The notes under the pieces are model-generated. The model was not told the DNA's origin, ran no database searches, and was given only the letters and a program-made list of their open reading frames with translations. Positions 36,490 to 48,802 of a stretch of DNA of 64,000 nt are shown here, in pieces; the stretch's first letter is position 1, and every line of letters starts with the position of its first letter. Both the position numbers and the translations under genes were made by a program. This DNA comes from Combretum micranthum (Eukaryota > Streptophyta > Magnoliopsida > Myrtales > Combretaceae): NCBI GenBank assembly GCA_024138025.1, contig JAMXBD010001244.1:124001-188000 (forward strand), written 5' to 3'.

Positions 36490-38040
36490 AATTTCCATGT
36501 AACTTCACTTTTAGGCTTGTTTTTCATTTGACTATTGCTAACTTTCTATGCAGATCCTCTCTTAATGAGCTTACGGTCGAGGATGGCTTCAAGTTCCCAT
36601 GCATCTAGGCCTTGAAGCGAAGGAAGATCAGTGGAAGATTAATGACATCCTGCATAAAGTGCTTGAGTTTAAGACATAGAAAGGTGGGATGTATGGTCAA
36701 GTCAGGGTAGCTCTAGACGGTATGCTACTTCCCCAATCTTATCAATAATCTTATACGGTCCAAAATATTTCAGATTTAGCTTGTGAACCTTTGTTGTTTA
36801 GATTATGATGTCGATAGGATTGTAACTTAACTAATACCCAATCCCCAATCATAAAAACGCTCTCACTCCTATCTTATTAACTAGCTACTCCATCCCTCCT
36901 AGGAATGTCTAGATGAAACATAGTGTTCTAAGTGCCTTTTCTCTCTTTACGAGCACATGATCAAATCATTGATTCCTCGAATCTCTTGGTAAATAGGTAG
37001 AATGCAAAGGTGGAGGTATAGAATATAGTTTGTATTGTACGACCATTCTAATAAAGCTAGGAACTCACTCTACCTTTTAAGGTTCCACTAGAAACATAAA
37101 GTAATATGTTTCTAGATACTCATTCATGGCTTGTCTAACCATCTCTTTATAATGGTATGTGGAAGATAGCTTTAATTCAACTCCTTGTAACTTAAAAAAT
37201 TCGTTCCAAAAGTGATAATTAGATAGGGCTTGATCTCTAACTATAGAGTTAGGTAACCCATGCAATTTGAGCACATTTTTCAAGTACAATTGGCTACCTA
37301 AGGTGTGTGTAGGGATGAGATAACCCTATGAAATGTGCATATTTGCTGGAATGATCCACTATCACCATGATCACATCCTCACCATGGATTTTGAAGGCTT
37401 TTATAAAATCCTAGTTACATGTATGCAAACATCCTTTAGAATGGGCAAGGGTTGTAATAAAACTAGCTAAGCCACATTTCATACTTGTGCCTTTGGCATA
37501 ATCACACTCCCACATATACTGCCTAACATCCTTCTTCGTTCTGCCCTTAAAAATACAAACTGAGTGTAATCTCTTAAATGTAGCTTGAGAATTCAAATGA
37601 CCTCCAAACACTCCATCATGGTATAAAGATATTAGGCTCTACTTAAGTTCAATTCTACTCCAACAACGACCTATCACTTATTCCTCAACACAACAATTCT
37701 CTATAGTAAAACCCACAACCAATTTGTCATCTTCTAACAGCTTGTAGGTCGCTTGATAGAACCTATTAGCAAGTACACATGCCTTGATCTCATCCATAAT
37801 TTCCATTAACAAATTTGTGGTGTGAACCATAACCTCAAACCTACAAAACCTACACAAGAAACGCATTAGCAACCTTATTGCTTGGCCACTTTGTATTAAT
37901 CCCATAATCCAAGCCAAGAAATTTCGTTAACCACTTTTGTGGGCTATTAGTGGTCATCCTTTGATTCAACAAAAACTTAGGCTTTGGTGATCTGTTATAA
38001 TAATAAAATGTCTTCCAATGAGGTAGTGTCTCCATCTATC
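36490..38040 (-). pseudogene. Reina-like integrase and chromodomain remnant
   Basis: In minus-strand order: a zinc-binding part (37411-37611) with GGHLNSQATFKRLHS and TKKDVRQYMWECD; a core part (37077-37289) with VLKLHGLPNSIVRDQA, FWNEFFKLQGVELKLSSTYH and NEYLETYY; the C-terminal GPY/F module (about 36725-36790) with LNLKYFGPYKIIDKIGEVAY; and a chromodomain start near 36560-36600, EAILDRKLIKRG. ILDRK..KRG is typical of the classic chromodomain of Reina-type chromoviruses. In the second core motif the usual SDRD reads RDQA, so a catalytic Asp context is altered. Multiple frame changes separate the parts. Confidence 0.8.
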
Positions 38041-38420
38041 CACAATTTTTACTGTAGCCAACATCTCCTTCTCGTATATTGACATCCCTTTTTGTCGTTC
38101 ACCAATGCCCTGCTCAAAAAGGCAATAGGATATTGCTCTTACATTAAAACAACACCAATCCCTTCATTACAAGTAATTTCGATAACAAATGGTTTAGAAA
38201 ATTAGGTATCCTTAGGACCGATGCTTTTGTTAGCATTCTCTTCACTAACCCAAAGGCATTTTCAGCACTATCATTCCATGTAGACCCATTTTTCTTAAGA
38301 AACTGTGTGAGTGGTTTAGTGATTGTTCTATAGCCTTTGATGAACCTACAAAAGTAGCAAGCCTTAAGAACCCTCAAAGCTGCCGGACATTAGCTGTCTT
38401 AAGCCAATTATTTATGGATT
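38041..38420 (-). pseudogene. Reina-like RT-RNase H junction remnant
   Basis: At 38144-38377 the minus strand reads FCRFIKGYRTITKPLTQFLK, KNGSTWNDSAENAF and LTKASVLRIPNF, the RT thumb/connection of plant gypsy elements. RNase H follows in broken frames with CNEGIGVVLM, AFLSRALV and DKKGCQYTRR. Confidence 0.8.
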
Positions 38421-39240
38421 CAACCTGTTTAAGATTAGTGGTGACTTCGTGCCTTGAAATGATGTGTCGTAAATACTTTATATGAGTCACTCCAAACACA
38501 CATTTGCTCCTTTTCAACAATAGTGTTTCCCTCGTCATGCAAGGTAGTGCTCAAATGTTGAACTTGTTCCTCCAGGTTTTAGCTATAAACCAATATATCA
38601 TAAAAAGAATAATATGAATTTTCTTCAATTCTCCCTGAATAATTCATTCATTAAGTCTTTAAATGTAGAAAGGGCATTAGTTAAGTCGAAGGGCATAACT
38701 AAAATTTGTAGTGGCCTTCATGGGTCTTGAAAGCTGTTTTATAAATGTCTTTAGGATAAAAAAAAGTCATCAATTAGAGGAATCGGATACATGTCCTTAA
38801 TAGTAAGCTTATTGAGCTCGTGCTAATTGACACATATTCTCCATATATTATCTTTTTTTTTTCCTTACTAGCACAATAAGAAAAGAGAAAGGGTTATGGC
38901 TTGGTCGTATCATGCCTTGCTTGGACATGTTCTTTACCATAGCTTCTAGAACATTTTTTTATGCTGATGGGTGTTTATAGGGCCTTAGATTAATAGGTTA
39001 AGCCCTCTCTATAAGTGAATCCGATGTTCATATCCTCTCAGAGGTGGTAAGGTATGGGATTCCTCAATGATATCATTAAACTCTTCATTCAATCACTTCC
39101 AATAAACAAGGTGGTATTCTCCTAGAATTCTCTTCCTCAATTCCAACCGATTGAGCTATTACCATCTAGCATTGGATATCAACATCAGAACCATGGTCAA
39201 TAACCAACTTGGTTAAGTGTTTCTCTTCAATGGCCAATAA
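38421..39240 (-). pseudogene. Reina-like reverse transcriptase remnant
   Basis: The minus strand keeps HELNKLTIKDMYPIPLIDD, LVMPFDLTNALSTFKDLMNE and NLRKFILFF, after which the active-site region reads YDILVYS in a shifted frame instead of FDDILVYS. The order and phrases are those of a chromoviral RT. Poly-A/T slippage at 38760 and 38855 broke the frame. Confidence 0.75.
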
Positions 39241-39600
39241 GGGTTCCATAACCCCTTGTAACTTACATGGTTTACTATTGTGGATAAACTCCATTGCAAG
39301 TTCACATAAGTTCCATGCAATATTTCCTAGCTGTCTTAACTAAGGAATTCCAAGTACTATGCCTTACCCTTCAAAAGGCAGTAAATGGCACTCCAAATCA
39401 AATTTATGGCCCTATATCACTAAGCTCAAATGTGGTACATATCCCATAGTAAATTTTAAGGTCCTATTTGCTAACCTCACCTTAGCTGTCTTAGTACTTT
39501 CCACTAGATAACCCAAATGTTTAGAAACCCTTTCGTCTAAGAAAGTAAGTGAACTATCACAATTAACGAAAACTTCTAGTTTCTTTTTACGTGGAAAGCA
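39241..39600 (-). pseudogene. Reina-like protease remnant
   Basis: The minus strand reads FVNCDSSLTFLDERVSKHLG then GHKFDLECHLLPFEG and GIVLGIP, matching the retropepsin of chromoviruses (normally D-S-G near the start; here C-D-S-S). A stop precedes GHKF. Confidence 0.65.
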
Positions 39601-39821
39601 TGAAACCTCATCATATCATGTTCTTGTATAGCGCCAGTTTAGATAATCTATCCTCTAATGTCGATTTTTCAACACAATCCTCATTTTCCTCCTACTCACT
39701 AGACTTTTCCTTTGCATCCTCAAGGGCCTATTCTTGCAATAGTGGTCTGGTCCTAATGTTTCATCACACTAGAAGCATTGGTAATCTCTTCATTTTTCAT
39801 CTAATTCCCCTAGTGTAAGAA

Positions 39822-40320
39822 TCATGGTAGGACAATTTTGGTTGGTTTGGTGTGCGTATGTGTAGTGGCTTGCTGCTTTGGGAGTACTAGTTTAGTTAGC
39901 TTAATTGTTTGAGTAGGCTTAAGGTAGGTTAGTGTTTTTGGTATTGGTGTATAGTTGGAAATGGAGTTAGTGCTACTAGTATAGGTTGTTTTGTAGGGAA
40001 ATTTGGTGGCAATGAGTGTGGTTTCTTGTAGCTTGGTAAGGGTGTAGGAATATTGTAAAGACAACGTTTGAAACATACGAACTAGATACTGAATTTTAGG
40101 TTTAAGGCCACTTAAGAAAGAGCTTATTTCAAGGTTTTTGAGTAAGTGCACCAAGGTTGTCAAATACTCAAACTCAATTAAAGATCGTTCCATTATCTCA
40201 TGTTGGAACAATTCTTTAAGGGATGTAAATGTCATTAGTTCCCCACTTGATGTTGGAAACCCTAATCTAAAATTCACCCTTACACTATTCTTGAGGAGAT
40301 TCTTTGGGAAATTTTGTTAA
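39822..40320 (-). pseudogene. Reina-like gag remnant
   Basis: An open minus-strand stretch (39822-40277) contains TSLKELFQHEIMERSLIEFE, YLTTLVHLLKNLEISSFLSG, LKPKIQYLVRMFQTLSLQYS and YTLTKLQETTL. This is the retrotransposon gag domain; ..FLSGLKPKIQ.. and ..LTKLQE.. are its best-kept motifs. The first codons (MNFRLGFPTSSGEL) match the C-terminal tail sequence at 36380-36440 rather than a normal gag start, an oddity. No zinc knuckle is visible downstream. Confidence 0.7.
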
Positions 40321-41222
40321 AGTGATGATTTAGCACTTTGGAAGGAAGAAAGATAAAAAACAACAAAAAAAAATTGACGAGGTAATATAGTTTCTATGTG
40401 CATTGTGGGGTTGCTGCAACTGGTTGATCACATGTGATAGATGTGTTGGTCAACTTGAGAGAAGTCCTGAACGAATGACACAAGTACAAATATCATAGAG
40501 AGATGCATGAGAGAAGGAACAGGCAATTCCGGTTTCTCAAGTGCGTGAGTATGACAAAAGATCAAATCAGATAAATCCAATCATTCTAGACTCGTTCCTC
40601 GCGAAATAGTTGCTTTAATCCCTTATGAAGATATTTCAGTAGAGTTTTCGCATTACTCTCAATCTTAGTAATACGTAAAATCTCTCTCAAATCAGAGTAT
40701 GAATCTCTTATTTATAGATGGTGCAGATTAATACCAACCATTAGATAGCACTAGAACAAACAGTCGAGATCAAGTGTTGCTGGTGACCATTAAATCTTTT
40801 TATAGTGATTCGACGACTAATATTAAAGCCTCCTTTTCTTATAGTAGTAGGTTGGGCTAGAAATGGGCTTAATGGCTTTTATTGCATAAAAGAAGCCCAT
40901 TTTCAATATAAAAAAGATGAAGGCTTAACTTAGTCCACATAAGCCATATTTGATTCAAAAAAAAAAAAATCCTAATTAAGGCGGGAAGATATTTTTTTAC
41001 TATACTTTTCACACAAGAGAAAAACTAAATTAGGCTGAGAGCGGAATGAACCAATCCAACGATCTCTATTCTAAGCCTACCAAGCCAAATCTCCCTATAG
41101 CATTCCTTATTAGACTCGGTCTTCTAAGCCTTATCATTAACCTAGAAGAATAGCTTATGGCATTAAATTGAGCCAAAAGCTGAATTACCGACCCTCTACA
41201 TTATGTATTTGAAATCATAAGC
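40321..41222. other. Unassigned region between Reina-like gag and E(b)
   Basis: It should contain the 5' LTR and PBS of the Reina-like element, but neither is recognisable. CTTATTTATAGATGGTGCAG near 40708 could be a minus-strand TATA box. A poly-A run is at 40957-40969. Confidence 0.4.
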
Positions 41223-41227
41223 ACTAG

Positions 41228-42559
41228 TGATTGAATACAGATCGTATCAAGAATAATAAAATAGAACCCATTGTAACCCTACGATCTAGCAAAGGCAAGC
41301 GTACCTATCTTATAGTATAGAGTTAGACTCAGGTGTCGTTCTTAAGGATCTATGGGCAAGTACTTGTATTTCCCTTTTACTACTATCTAGCCTAAATTAT
41401 CAAATTGATTGTATTAATTCTAAATTACTAACTAAACTAATAACTAGCAAACCTAACTAATGATATGAGCACTTTTCATGGTTTTTAATTCAATCACAAA
41501 CGATGCCTTTAGTTTTGATCCACTATAACCCTTAATTCTATGATAACATCAATTAATGAAATTAAGCCTTGAACTGCAGGTTTCTTAATTAAACCAATTA
41601 CTCTTTTCAAGTCAATTGATTCCTAATTCTACATTAGATAGTGGGAATGTCTTCCTTCACTAACACCAATGTAAAATTGCATGAAACTTATGAACTTTAA
41701 TTAAAGATTGAATATTTATTGTACGAATTCAAAGTCTCTCTATGTCTAAGTGAAACAAGCAAATTCTTCCTTCATGGATGATCTATCCTATTAGTTGAAA
41801 TCTCTTTCTAACTAATAAGAATCAAGCATGCAATAATCCTGTTTAGAAATTTCACAAGAACAATTAAGATCACGTAAATAAATTCAAGACATAAAACTCT
41901 CATTAATTAACAAAGATTCAGAACATAGGTTAGGGTTTTACAAAACCTAGGCGTACAAATTTACTCTTCCATAGGATAAACAATGAAAATAGAAAAATGT
42001 AGAAGAGTATAAAGATAGCATGATTAATAAAAACCCCTTGAAGTAATTGTTTGGCACTTCGAATGTTTATGCGATAATGTCCCCTTGAGAAGCTCTCCAA
42101 GATGTGTACTTTAGGGTTTTGGAGCAAAATACGGATAGTTAGATCCCAAAAAAATGAGAACGAAGCACTATTTATAGGTTGTCAAATGTACATGACCCGT
42201 GTAAGTATAGTGTATATTGGAACAATGTAGAATTCTCAATCATTAATTGCACTCAACCCTAACGTACACTGGTCGTGTACCCTAGATATCAAACTTTTCC
42301 TTGCTTTGTAGCTCCAACAATTGTACATTGGTCGTGTCTTCTTTGTAACGTAATTTTGAGTTTGCAATAAAAGCTCCAGACTTCATCAAATCTTCGCTTG
42401 TTTCATCATCAATCCTTTGCAAAGTTCAATTATTCGTCATTTAGCCCTGAAACGAATAATTCACTCAATAAGTATCATTTTCTCTAGTAGATCAACAAAA
42501 TATAATATAAAATATGATCAATAAAGACATAATTAGTAAGGGTCTTAGGACATTTATCA
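41228..42559 (-). repeat. 3' LTR of element E(b)
   Basis: A 1332-bp LTR: on the minus strand it starts TGATAAATGTC at 42559 and ends ...GTATTCAATCA at 41228. TATA box at 42169-42176 (minus) with TACATGACCCGTGTA-type motifs just upstream (42186-42202, 42263-42280, 42317-42335). Its 41228-41900 part matches 51599-52280 of the 5' LTR closely by eye. Confidence 0.9.
42169..42176 (-). promoter_or_regulatory. TATA box of the E(b) LTR
   Basis: CCTATAAATA on the minus strand, with the TACATGACCCGTGTA-type cluster immediately upstream. Confidence 0.65.
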
Positions 42560-42590
42560 AACTTCCCCATACATTCCCCACACTTAATCG

Positions 42591-42610
42591 TTTATTTGTC
42601 CTCAAGCAAA
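42591..42610 (-). other. E(b) pre-PPT hairpin
   Basis: TTTATTTG (42591-42598) and CAAGCAAA (42603-42610) form an 8-bp stem with one mismatch and a 4-base loop, the same position and sequence as in E(a). Confidence 0.65.
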
Positions 42611-42712
42611 CAACTATGGATAGTGAAAATCTATCATTTAATATACTCAATATTTTTTACAAGTTTTAAAGTTTACATATCATTCATTAATTCTTTTATA
42701 TTATATCGACTC

Positions 42713-45700
42713 TGTAAGGCCCTAGATTTTATGCTACTTTTATGCTTAAATGCTAAACCAGAAGTCAATCGAAGACCCTAAAGTCAATAACCTATAACAT
42801 ATCCTAGTAGATTTAGATCTGACAATCCCGTGCTCTTAACCTCTAAAGAACAGAATTAGGATAATTGTGTATTATAGTCCATAATAATATAGAGAAGTTT
42901 ACAAATATCAGATTCATTGAAATTTATTTCATTTCAGATCGGAATGAATCAAATTTCGAAAACCATGCCTTGGTGCACCGAACGGTAAAAATATTCCGAT
43001 AACACCGTTAGATTCATAAAAATATAAGAATTTTAAAATATCAATTTTATAATTTTTCAGTATCTAAAAATATCAGATATAACCTATTTACGTGTATTTT
43101 CTTTACTACTGGTATTAATTTGTCTTATCTACTATTCATAGTACTATCTACACTATTTATTACTATTCACCTATTTCTACTTTTCCATCGCCTATTCTTA
43201 GACTCTATCATACATGTTTCTTACTTTTTATTTTTCTCATACAACTTTAATCACATCATACCTTAAAAATTATTACTTTTCATTAACAAAAATACAAAAT
43301 AAATAATCTCTCCCTCTATAGCCGGCACCCTTTCCTCATTCTCTCTCTCAATTTTTTTTTCTTTTTCATTTTATTTAATTACAATAAATTTCCCTCCTCA
43401 TTCATCTATAAATACATCATCTCCCTCCATTTCTTTCACACACTCAGTTACTTTAACAAAACTCTCTCAAAATTACCACTCAACTTTCCTCTCCAAAAAT
43501 CTCTTCTCATCTTCTCACATTTCTGCTATCATCATACTACCACAACCTCTCTTTTTCTACCATCCATACTTTTACCTTAGGTAATATTCTTAAAAGTACT
43601 TCCTTACCATGTCATATAACTTAACATGATCATGGTGTATGTTTTCTAAACATCTAAGTGTTATAGGAGCAACACTATATTCATGTTTTGTTCTTGTTCA
43701 TGAATAAATCTCATTTTATTATTATGTTGTTTTATTATTATTATATTGTTAGATGTTATTATTGTTATAACCTTGCTTCTATATATTAGTAAATATGTTT
43801 ATGTATATATATTTCTTAGAGTATATAAGCTCACTAACATAATCATTATTTATTTATTTATGCTTTGTAATTTATTTATTTATTCCATGCTTTTATAGTA
43901 AGACTAGTCTTTCTAGTTTTAGACTTGTCCTCATCAAATTAAAACAAATTTTCTTATTTCTTTTGTATTTCTTTTTGGACTTGCCCATGTTTAAGTCCAA
44001 AAGCCTTGATTCAAGCTAAGACTTTCAATAATTGATAATTATTATTTACTTATCTCTATATTTTCCATCTTTCTTATTAGTTAATTTTGTCATGTTACTT
44101 AGCTATAAATGCATGTTCATGCATAATCAAGTTGATTGTTGTCTTAATAAAAAAAAAAAAAATTCTTTAGTAAAAGAAAATAGGTTCAACTTACTTTGAA
44201 AATGAAATTTTATCTCTTAGGAAAAGTTTCATTAAAATTTAGAAATTTTATATCAATAAAATGCTTTCCAAAGAATTTTAAACAAAGGTCACTATAGATT
44301 TTAGTATTGTTAATATACAAGGACTTTTTAAAAATTAACTAAAAAATTCCTTACTCTCTTTTCAAACTACCATTAAAACCTTCATGTTACTAATATTTTA
44401 CTATGAGAAATTTTCTTAAAAACTTGTTTATAAGATCCTCACTAACATTTTAATAAGTGCAAAGATTAAAACAAGCTTTTCAAAACAAGTTAAAATCAAC
44501 TCACCAAGTAAAGTCTACTTAAGGAATAAAATTTGTAGATAACTTAGAAAGACAAAAACTTTTAATCGATATTATCTTTTAAGAGTTAAGGAAAAATAAA
44601 ATATATTACATATTAAATGACTAAAAAATCTTTAGTTTTATTTCCAAACAACTTAAAATAATTTTGTCAACTTTACCTTTCAAGCTATTAAGACAAGATT
44701 GTTTTATGAAAAATCATGGATTAATACAACATCATTAGAATCATGTGTTAATATGAGTTGCATATGTATTAAAAGGATTTTCAACTATATAAATATTTAT
44801 ATGTTTTCTATGGGATTTTGGTTAGTAGAAAGTTTGGAAAAATCATGTTTTAAGGGATGGGATTTTCTTGTCAATTTTGTACCACATCTTTTTGGAACCC
44901 AAATGACATTTTATGATAAAAATAACTTAGAAATAGATATATTTTTAGGTAGTTAGAAAATGGTATGTAATATGCGAAATTTCGAGATAATATGAGTAAG
45001 TTATGACCATTTTAAGTTGCAATTTCAACTCCACACGAATTTTGACAAACTTAGTGAAATAAAATTTGCAAGTTTAAGTACAACTTCTAAGAAATACTCA
45101 TTTTAGGTATTTCTAGGTAACACAGAGCCCGAGGTTTCTTATCCAGAGGACTACTTCGATTAGGAGCTTTCTATTACCATGGCCAAGTGAGTTTAATTTC
45201 CTATATTCTTGTACTTATATTTTCGCTTGTAGATTAGCACCACTAGAATTAGGAAAAGATAAAAACATGAAAATACATATGCCTTACATATATGGTTGAA
45301 ATGGTGTTAAGCATATCGAGGCGGGAATTGTTAAATAAATAATGTTTGATTTAGCATAGGAATGATATGCCTGCAAACTCTATCATCACTATTAAAACAT
45401 CTAAAATTATGCCATGATTATTTGAATAAAATGATCCATGCATAACGCATAGTGAGTGACATTGCATTCATTACTATACCCTTGGTAGGATAAGGGCATG
45501 GTAGTGAGGTCCATAGAACTCGAAATTTTACTTTATGGCAAATGGTCGCCCGATTAAAATGGTGAGTACACACCCGAAATAACTATATTTAGTGGTTAGT
45601 AGTGGCTCATATAAAAACTTAAAGAACTTCATTTGTGAAATATGGTCTTTGTGGCCCAGAACACCTAACCCCAAATGAAGGGGTAAATCCATTCAACATA

Positions 45701-46272
45701 TGATTCCTAGAAAATTATGTATTGTTTGCTCACGTATTTGTTACATCCCATATGCTTGTTTAAATAACTTGTTTGAATATTAATTGCCTAAGTACTTTAT
45801 TTGTGGAAAAAATTCTCACTAAGCAAGGAAGCTTACCCTCTTATAGATATTTATTGCAGTACCCCTACCTTTGGTTGATGCCTAGGGGATACTTTTCATA
45901 GATACTACTTTTTGGATTAGGAGTTTTGGATGACGTCAAAGGCTAGATGTAGACTTAGACTTCTAAGTAAATCTCCGATGTAATTGTTATAAATAGACTA
46001 TGAAGAACTATATTTTTTGATAGGGGAATGACCCTTTAATATTTGTAAGACTCTTATATTTGTATTTAAGGTGTTTACGTTTGATTTCCCTTCTTAACTG
46101 TATTATGAATATTTTCTTAAACAACTTGTTTCAAAGTTGATCCTCTATGATCGTGAAAGTACGTTTTACACTCGATATCAAAGCTTTTGGGATGACTAAG
46201 GTTGTCATACTTAAGCTTTAATTTTTGAGTATGGTGTACTTTCGCGTTTAAGATATCCTTTGGGGCATGATA
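42713..46272 (+). mobile_element. LX solo LTR, copy 5
   Basis: A 3560-bp LX LTR starting TGTAAGGCCC and ending TTTGGGGCATGATA (final ACA decayed to ATA). It is flanked by GACTC (42708-42712) and AACTC (46273-46277), a 5-bp duplication with one change. It has a TATA box at 43407-43414, a long CT-rich leader, TTAG|GTAATA at 43577-43586, the conserved block near 44940-45040 and AACACCTAACCCCAAATG near 45660. No coding sequence; the open frame at 44699-44956 has no family match. Confidence 0.9.
43407..43414 (+). promoter_or_regulatory. TATA box of LX copy 5
   Basis: TATAAATA followed by a CT-rich leader with CACACACTCAG, a textbook plant core promoter arrangement; the best-preserved one in the LX family here. 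Confidence 0.65.
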
Positions 46273-46277
46273 AACTC

Positions 46278-47400
46278 ACTCTATATACTACTCAAAACGT
46301 ACCATTTAATGTAATTTGAATCAAAATTCTAAGACTAATCTAGGTAAGTCAAACTTTATCCTTACCATTTAGCAGCAGATTCAATAGTCACAAAGTAAAA
46401 ATAAAGTCATAATGGTAAAAGAGACCCAGTTACATTTCACCACCACTAACAAGTATATAAACTCTTTAACCATTTCTCTAAGCATAATAATCTAGAGCGA
46501 AAGTAATTTGCATCCATTTTCCCTCTCGATTTCTTCTAATATCTGAATCTCTCTAAAATTTTTAAGCCTTTAGAAGGGGAGGTTTCAGCCTCTATCTTTT
46601 CTTTTTCCTTTAAATAGGTTTTTGTCTACTTTTTTTCAGCTCTTTCTCTTTTTTATGAATAGGAGATTGGTATAGTCAATAGCAGGGTTAGACTTCACTC
46701 TTCTAAGGGACCAAAGCCTACCCATATCAACTCAACTCCTTATTATTCAATTTAGCACATGAATTTTTAAAGAGATTGTTCTAAAGAATCACCAAGTGAA
46801 ATATCATATGCTTTTTCACTAGAGATTAAATAGGCTCTCAAAGTTTTTGAAAAGAGAATATACAAGTTAACAAGCTTAGAAATATAACCATCTAAATTTT
46901 AACCATGGACTTCAATCTACTTCTAGAATCTAGATTGCATTACTAAAGAGCGAGTAAAATTACCTCACCTATATCTCATCTTACAATTTTCGAACCTAGA
47001 TTTCATCCTATAATTTTCGACTAAGTATACTAATCACAAAATAAGTGAGTAAGGTACTGTAATAGTCACTTTTACCTTAATATGAATGCTAATTCAAAAA
47101 AAGTTTTTATTTTAGTATATTTTCAAGATTTATTCTATATATATGAATGTAAATTCAATTCATATTTAGCTTTAAAACATATTTGCATACTTATAAGTGG
47201 AAGACTTTTGATTTTGATCAAGCTCAAATTTACAATTTCACTTTAAGTGCTTAAAAGACATATAATATTCAAGACCCAGTTATCCCCTTTAAAGTTACCC
47301 CTTCCCCACACTTAATCAAGACATTGCTCCTAATGTCTCCTAATTCAATCACAAAAATCGAAAAAGGGAAAGAAAGGAACAAAATACAAGAAAAAGGAAA
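46278..47400 (-). other. E(b) 3' untranslated internal region
   Basis: Counterpart of 20748-22009 in E(a); shared phrases include CTAATCTAGGTAAGTCAAAC, GGGACCAAAGCCTAC and TTGAAAAG.GAATATACAA. No coding sequence. Confidence 0.6.
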
Positions 47401-47759
47401 ATGAGAACTTCCTCAATTGATATCAGACTTTAAGGACAATTAATGTTGGAGTAAATTGATTGCAGCCATCATCATTAGAAGTTTCGTGGACCCCAAAAAT
47501 AGGATTGAACCAGCATGACCTAGAAGAAAAAAACAAGAAAAGAAGAAAGTTAATCTAGCCTAAGATCTACCATAGCATCAAACCGTGATAGAGAATTTTC
47601 CATAGGGGAACTCAAAATAGAATCATAAGAGAAAAGAGAATCACATACATGTTGTTGATGAATATGATACGGGAATGTGAGGTGCAAGGAATATGTAAGT
47701 AGAGAAGAAATCGTGTATGTGTGGGACAAAAAGAATGGAGTAGTGTAGGGGATTCGACA

Positions 47760-48190
47760 TCATGTATGTATACATTGCATCAGTACACTACACTTGTACA
47801 CGGGTCATGTAGAATGACTCGTGACTTCTTAGAGTGTCGGTTTTTTACATAAGGGTATACATTACTGATATACGTGACTCATGTATATCTACTCATGACT
47901 GGCTAGAATGTTAATTTTTTAATTTTGAATGTACACAACAACCTACACAAGTCATGTATGAGCATCATGACTGGCAGAAAGTGGATTTTGAAATTTGATT
48001 GTACATACTCAAGTACACGAGTCATATATTGTCACTCGTGACTCCATAGAAGTTTGTAACCGAAATAATTGTACACAACCTCTCATGACTCGTGTACTAC
48101 CAGTCATGATCCACAAAATGTTTAAAAATTGTACTCAAAGTACACGGGTATGTACATTAATAGTGTATACTAGAAAAATTCAAGTGCAAA
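47760..48190. repeat. Degenerate tandem array of TACACGGGTCATGTA-type units
   Basis: About six irregular units of roughly 65-100 bp, each with TGTACAC, an ACACGAGTCATGTA-like core, TCATGACT, a GAA-rich end and an AATTTT stretch. Cores lie near 47809, 47872, 47940, 48012, 48080 and 48140. The 3' LTR has isolated copies of the same core. Confidence 0.65.
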
Positions 48191-48379
48191 AAATTCCTCT
48201 TTTGTCAATTGCTATGAAAATGCATGACAAAGTCTACGTACTTCGTACACTTTAAAAGTTTATTTACCCCTCAAATAGTTATTATGAATGCTTCCACACT
48301 TAGCTTGAAAGTGCAATTTCCTTCATGATGATGCTCTGAAATATACAAAACTAGGTGGAGCTAGTTAAAAGAAAAAGAA

Positions 48380-48797
48380 AAGAAAAACCACTGTATGTCA
48401 GACATGGGCTGCCTCTCATAAAGCAATGTTGTTTTACATCGTTAGCTTAACATTTGGTGTTAACCTTTCCACTGGATCTATGGGAATGTGCCTTACTCCC
48501 ATATTTTGAAGTTAATAAGGGGAATTCCTTTCTCATTCTTGCTCCAATTCTTTTCAGTTCAATTCCTTATGCTTGATATTATAGGTTTCTTATTGGGAGT
48601 AAATTTATAAACCGTTATTGGCTCAAAACTCTATGATATATTATAGGCTCTAGTAACACTTGATGTTCATATCTCCCAAACACCAGCCAATCAATACAAG
48701 GAGAGAAAGTGTTATCATCAATTTCCATCTCATGCTCAATCTCTCCAACCTTCTTTTCTCCTAGGGTAAACTATAAAATGTCTCTAGATTTGTGCTT
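48380..48797 (-). pseudogene. E(b) ORF, C-terminal part
   Basis: Minus-strand remains of the E protein beyond the solo LTR: DDNTFSPCIDWLVFG and the GKVNTKC-like stretch (about 48445-48480) corresponding to the FPWDPNGKVNTKC part of E(a). Badly broken; identified only by comparison with E(a). Confidence 0.55.
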
Positions 48798-48802
48798 TCA
48801 AG

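Noticed and set aside
44699..44956. Plus-strand frame of 85 codons
   Set aside because: It lies in LX copy 5, has no motif, and is not preserved in copies 2 or 4.
47760..48190. CRISPR-like array
   Set aside because: Repeats are degenerate, irregularly spaced and part of a plant retroelement; there are no uniform repeats and spacers.
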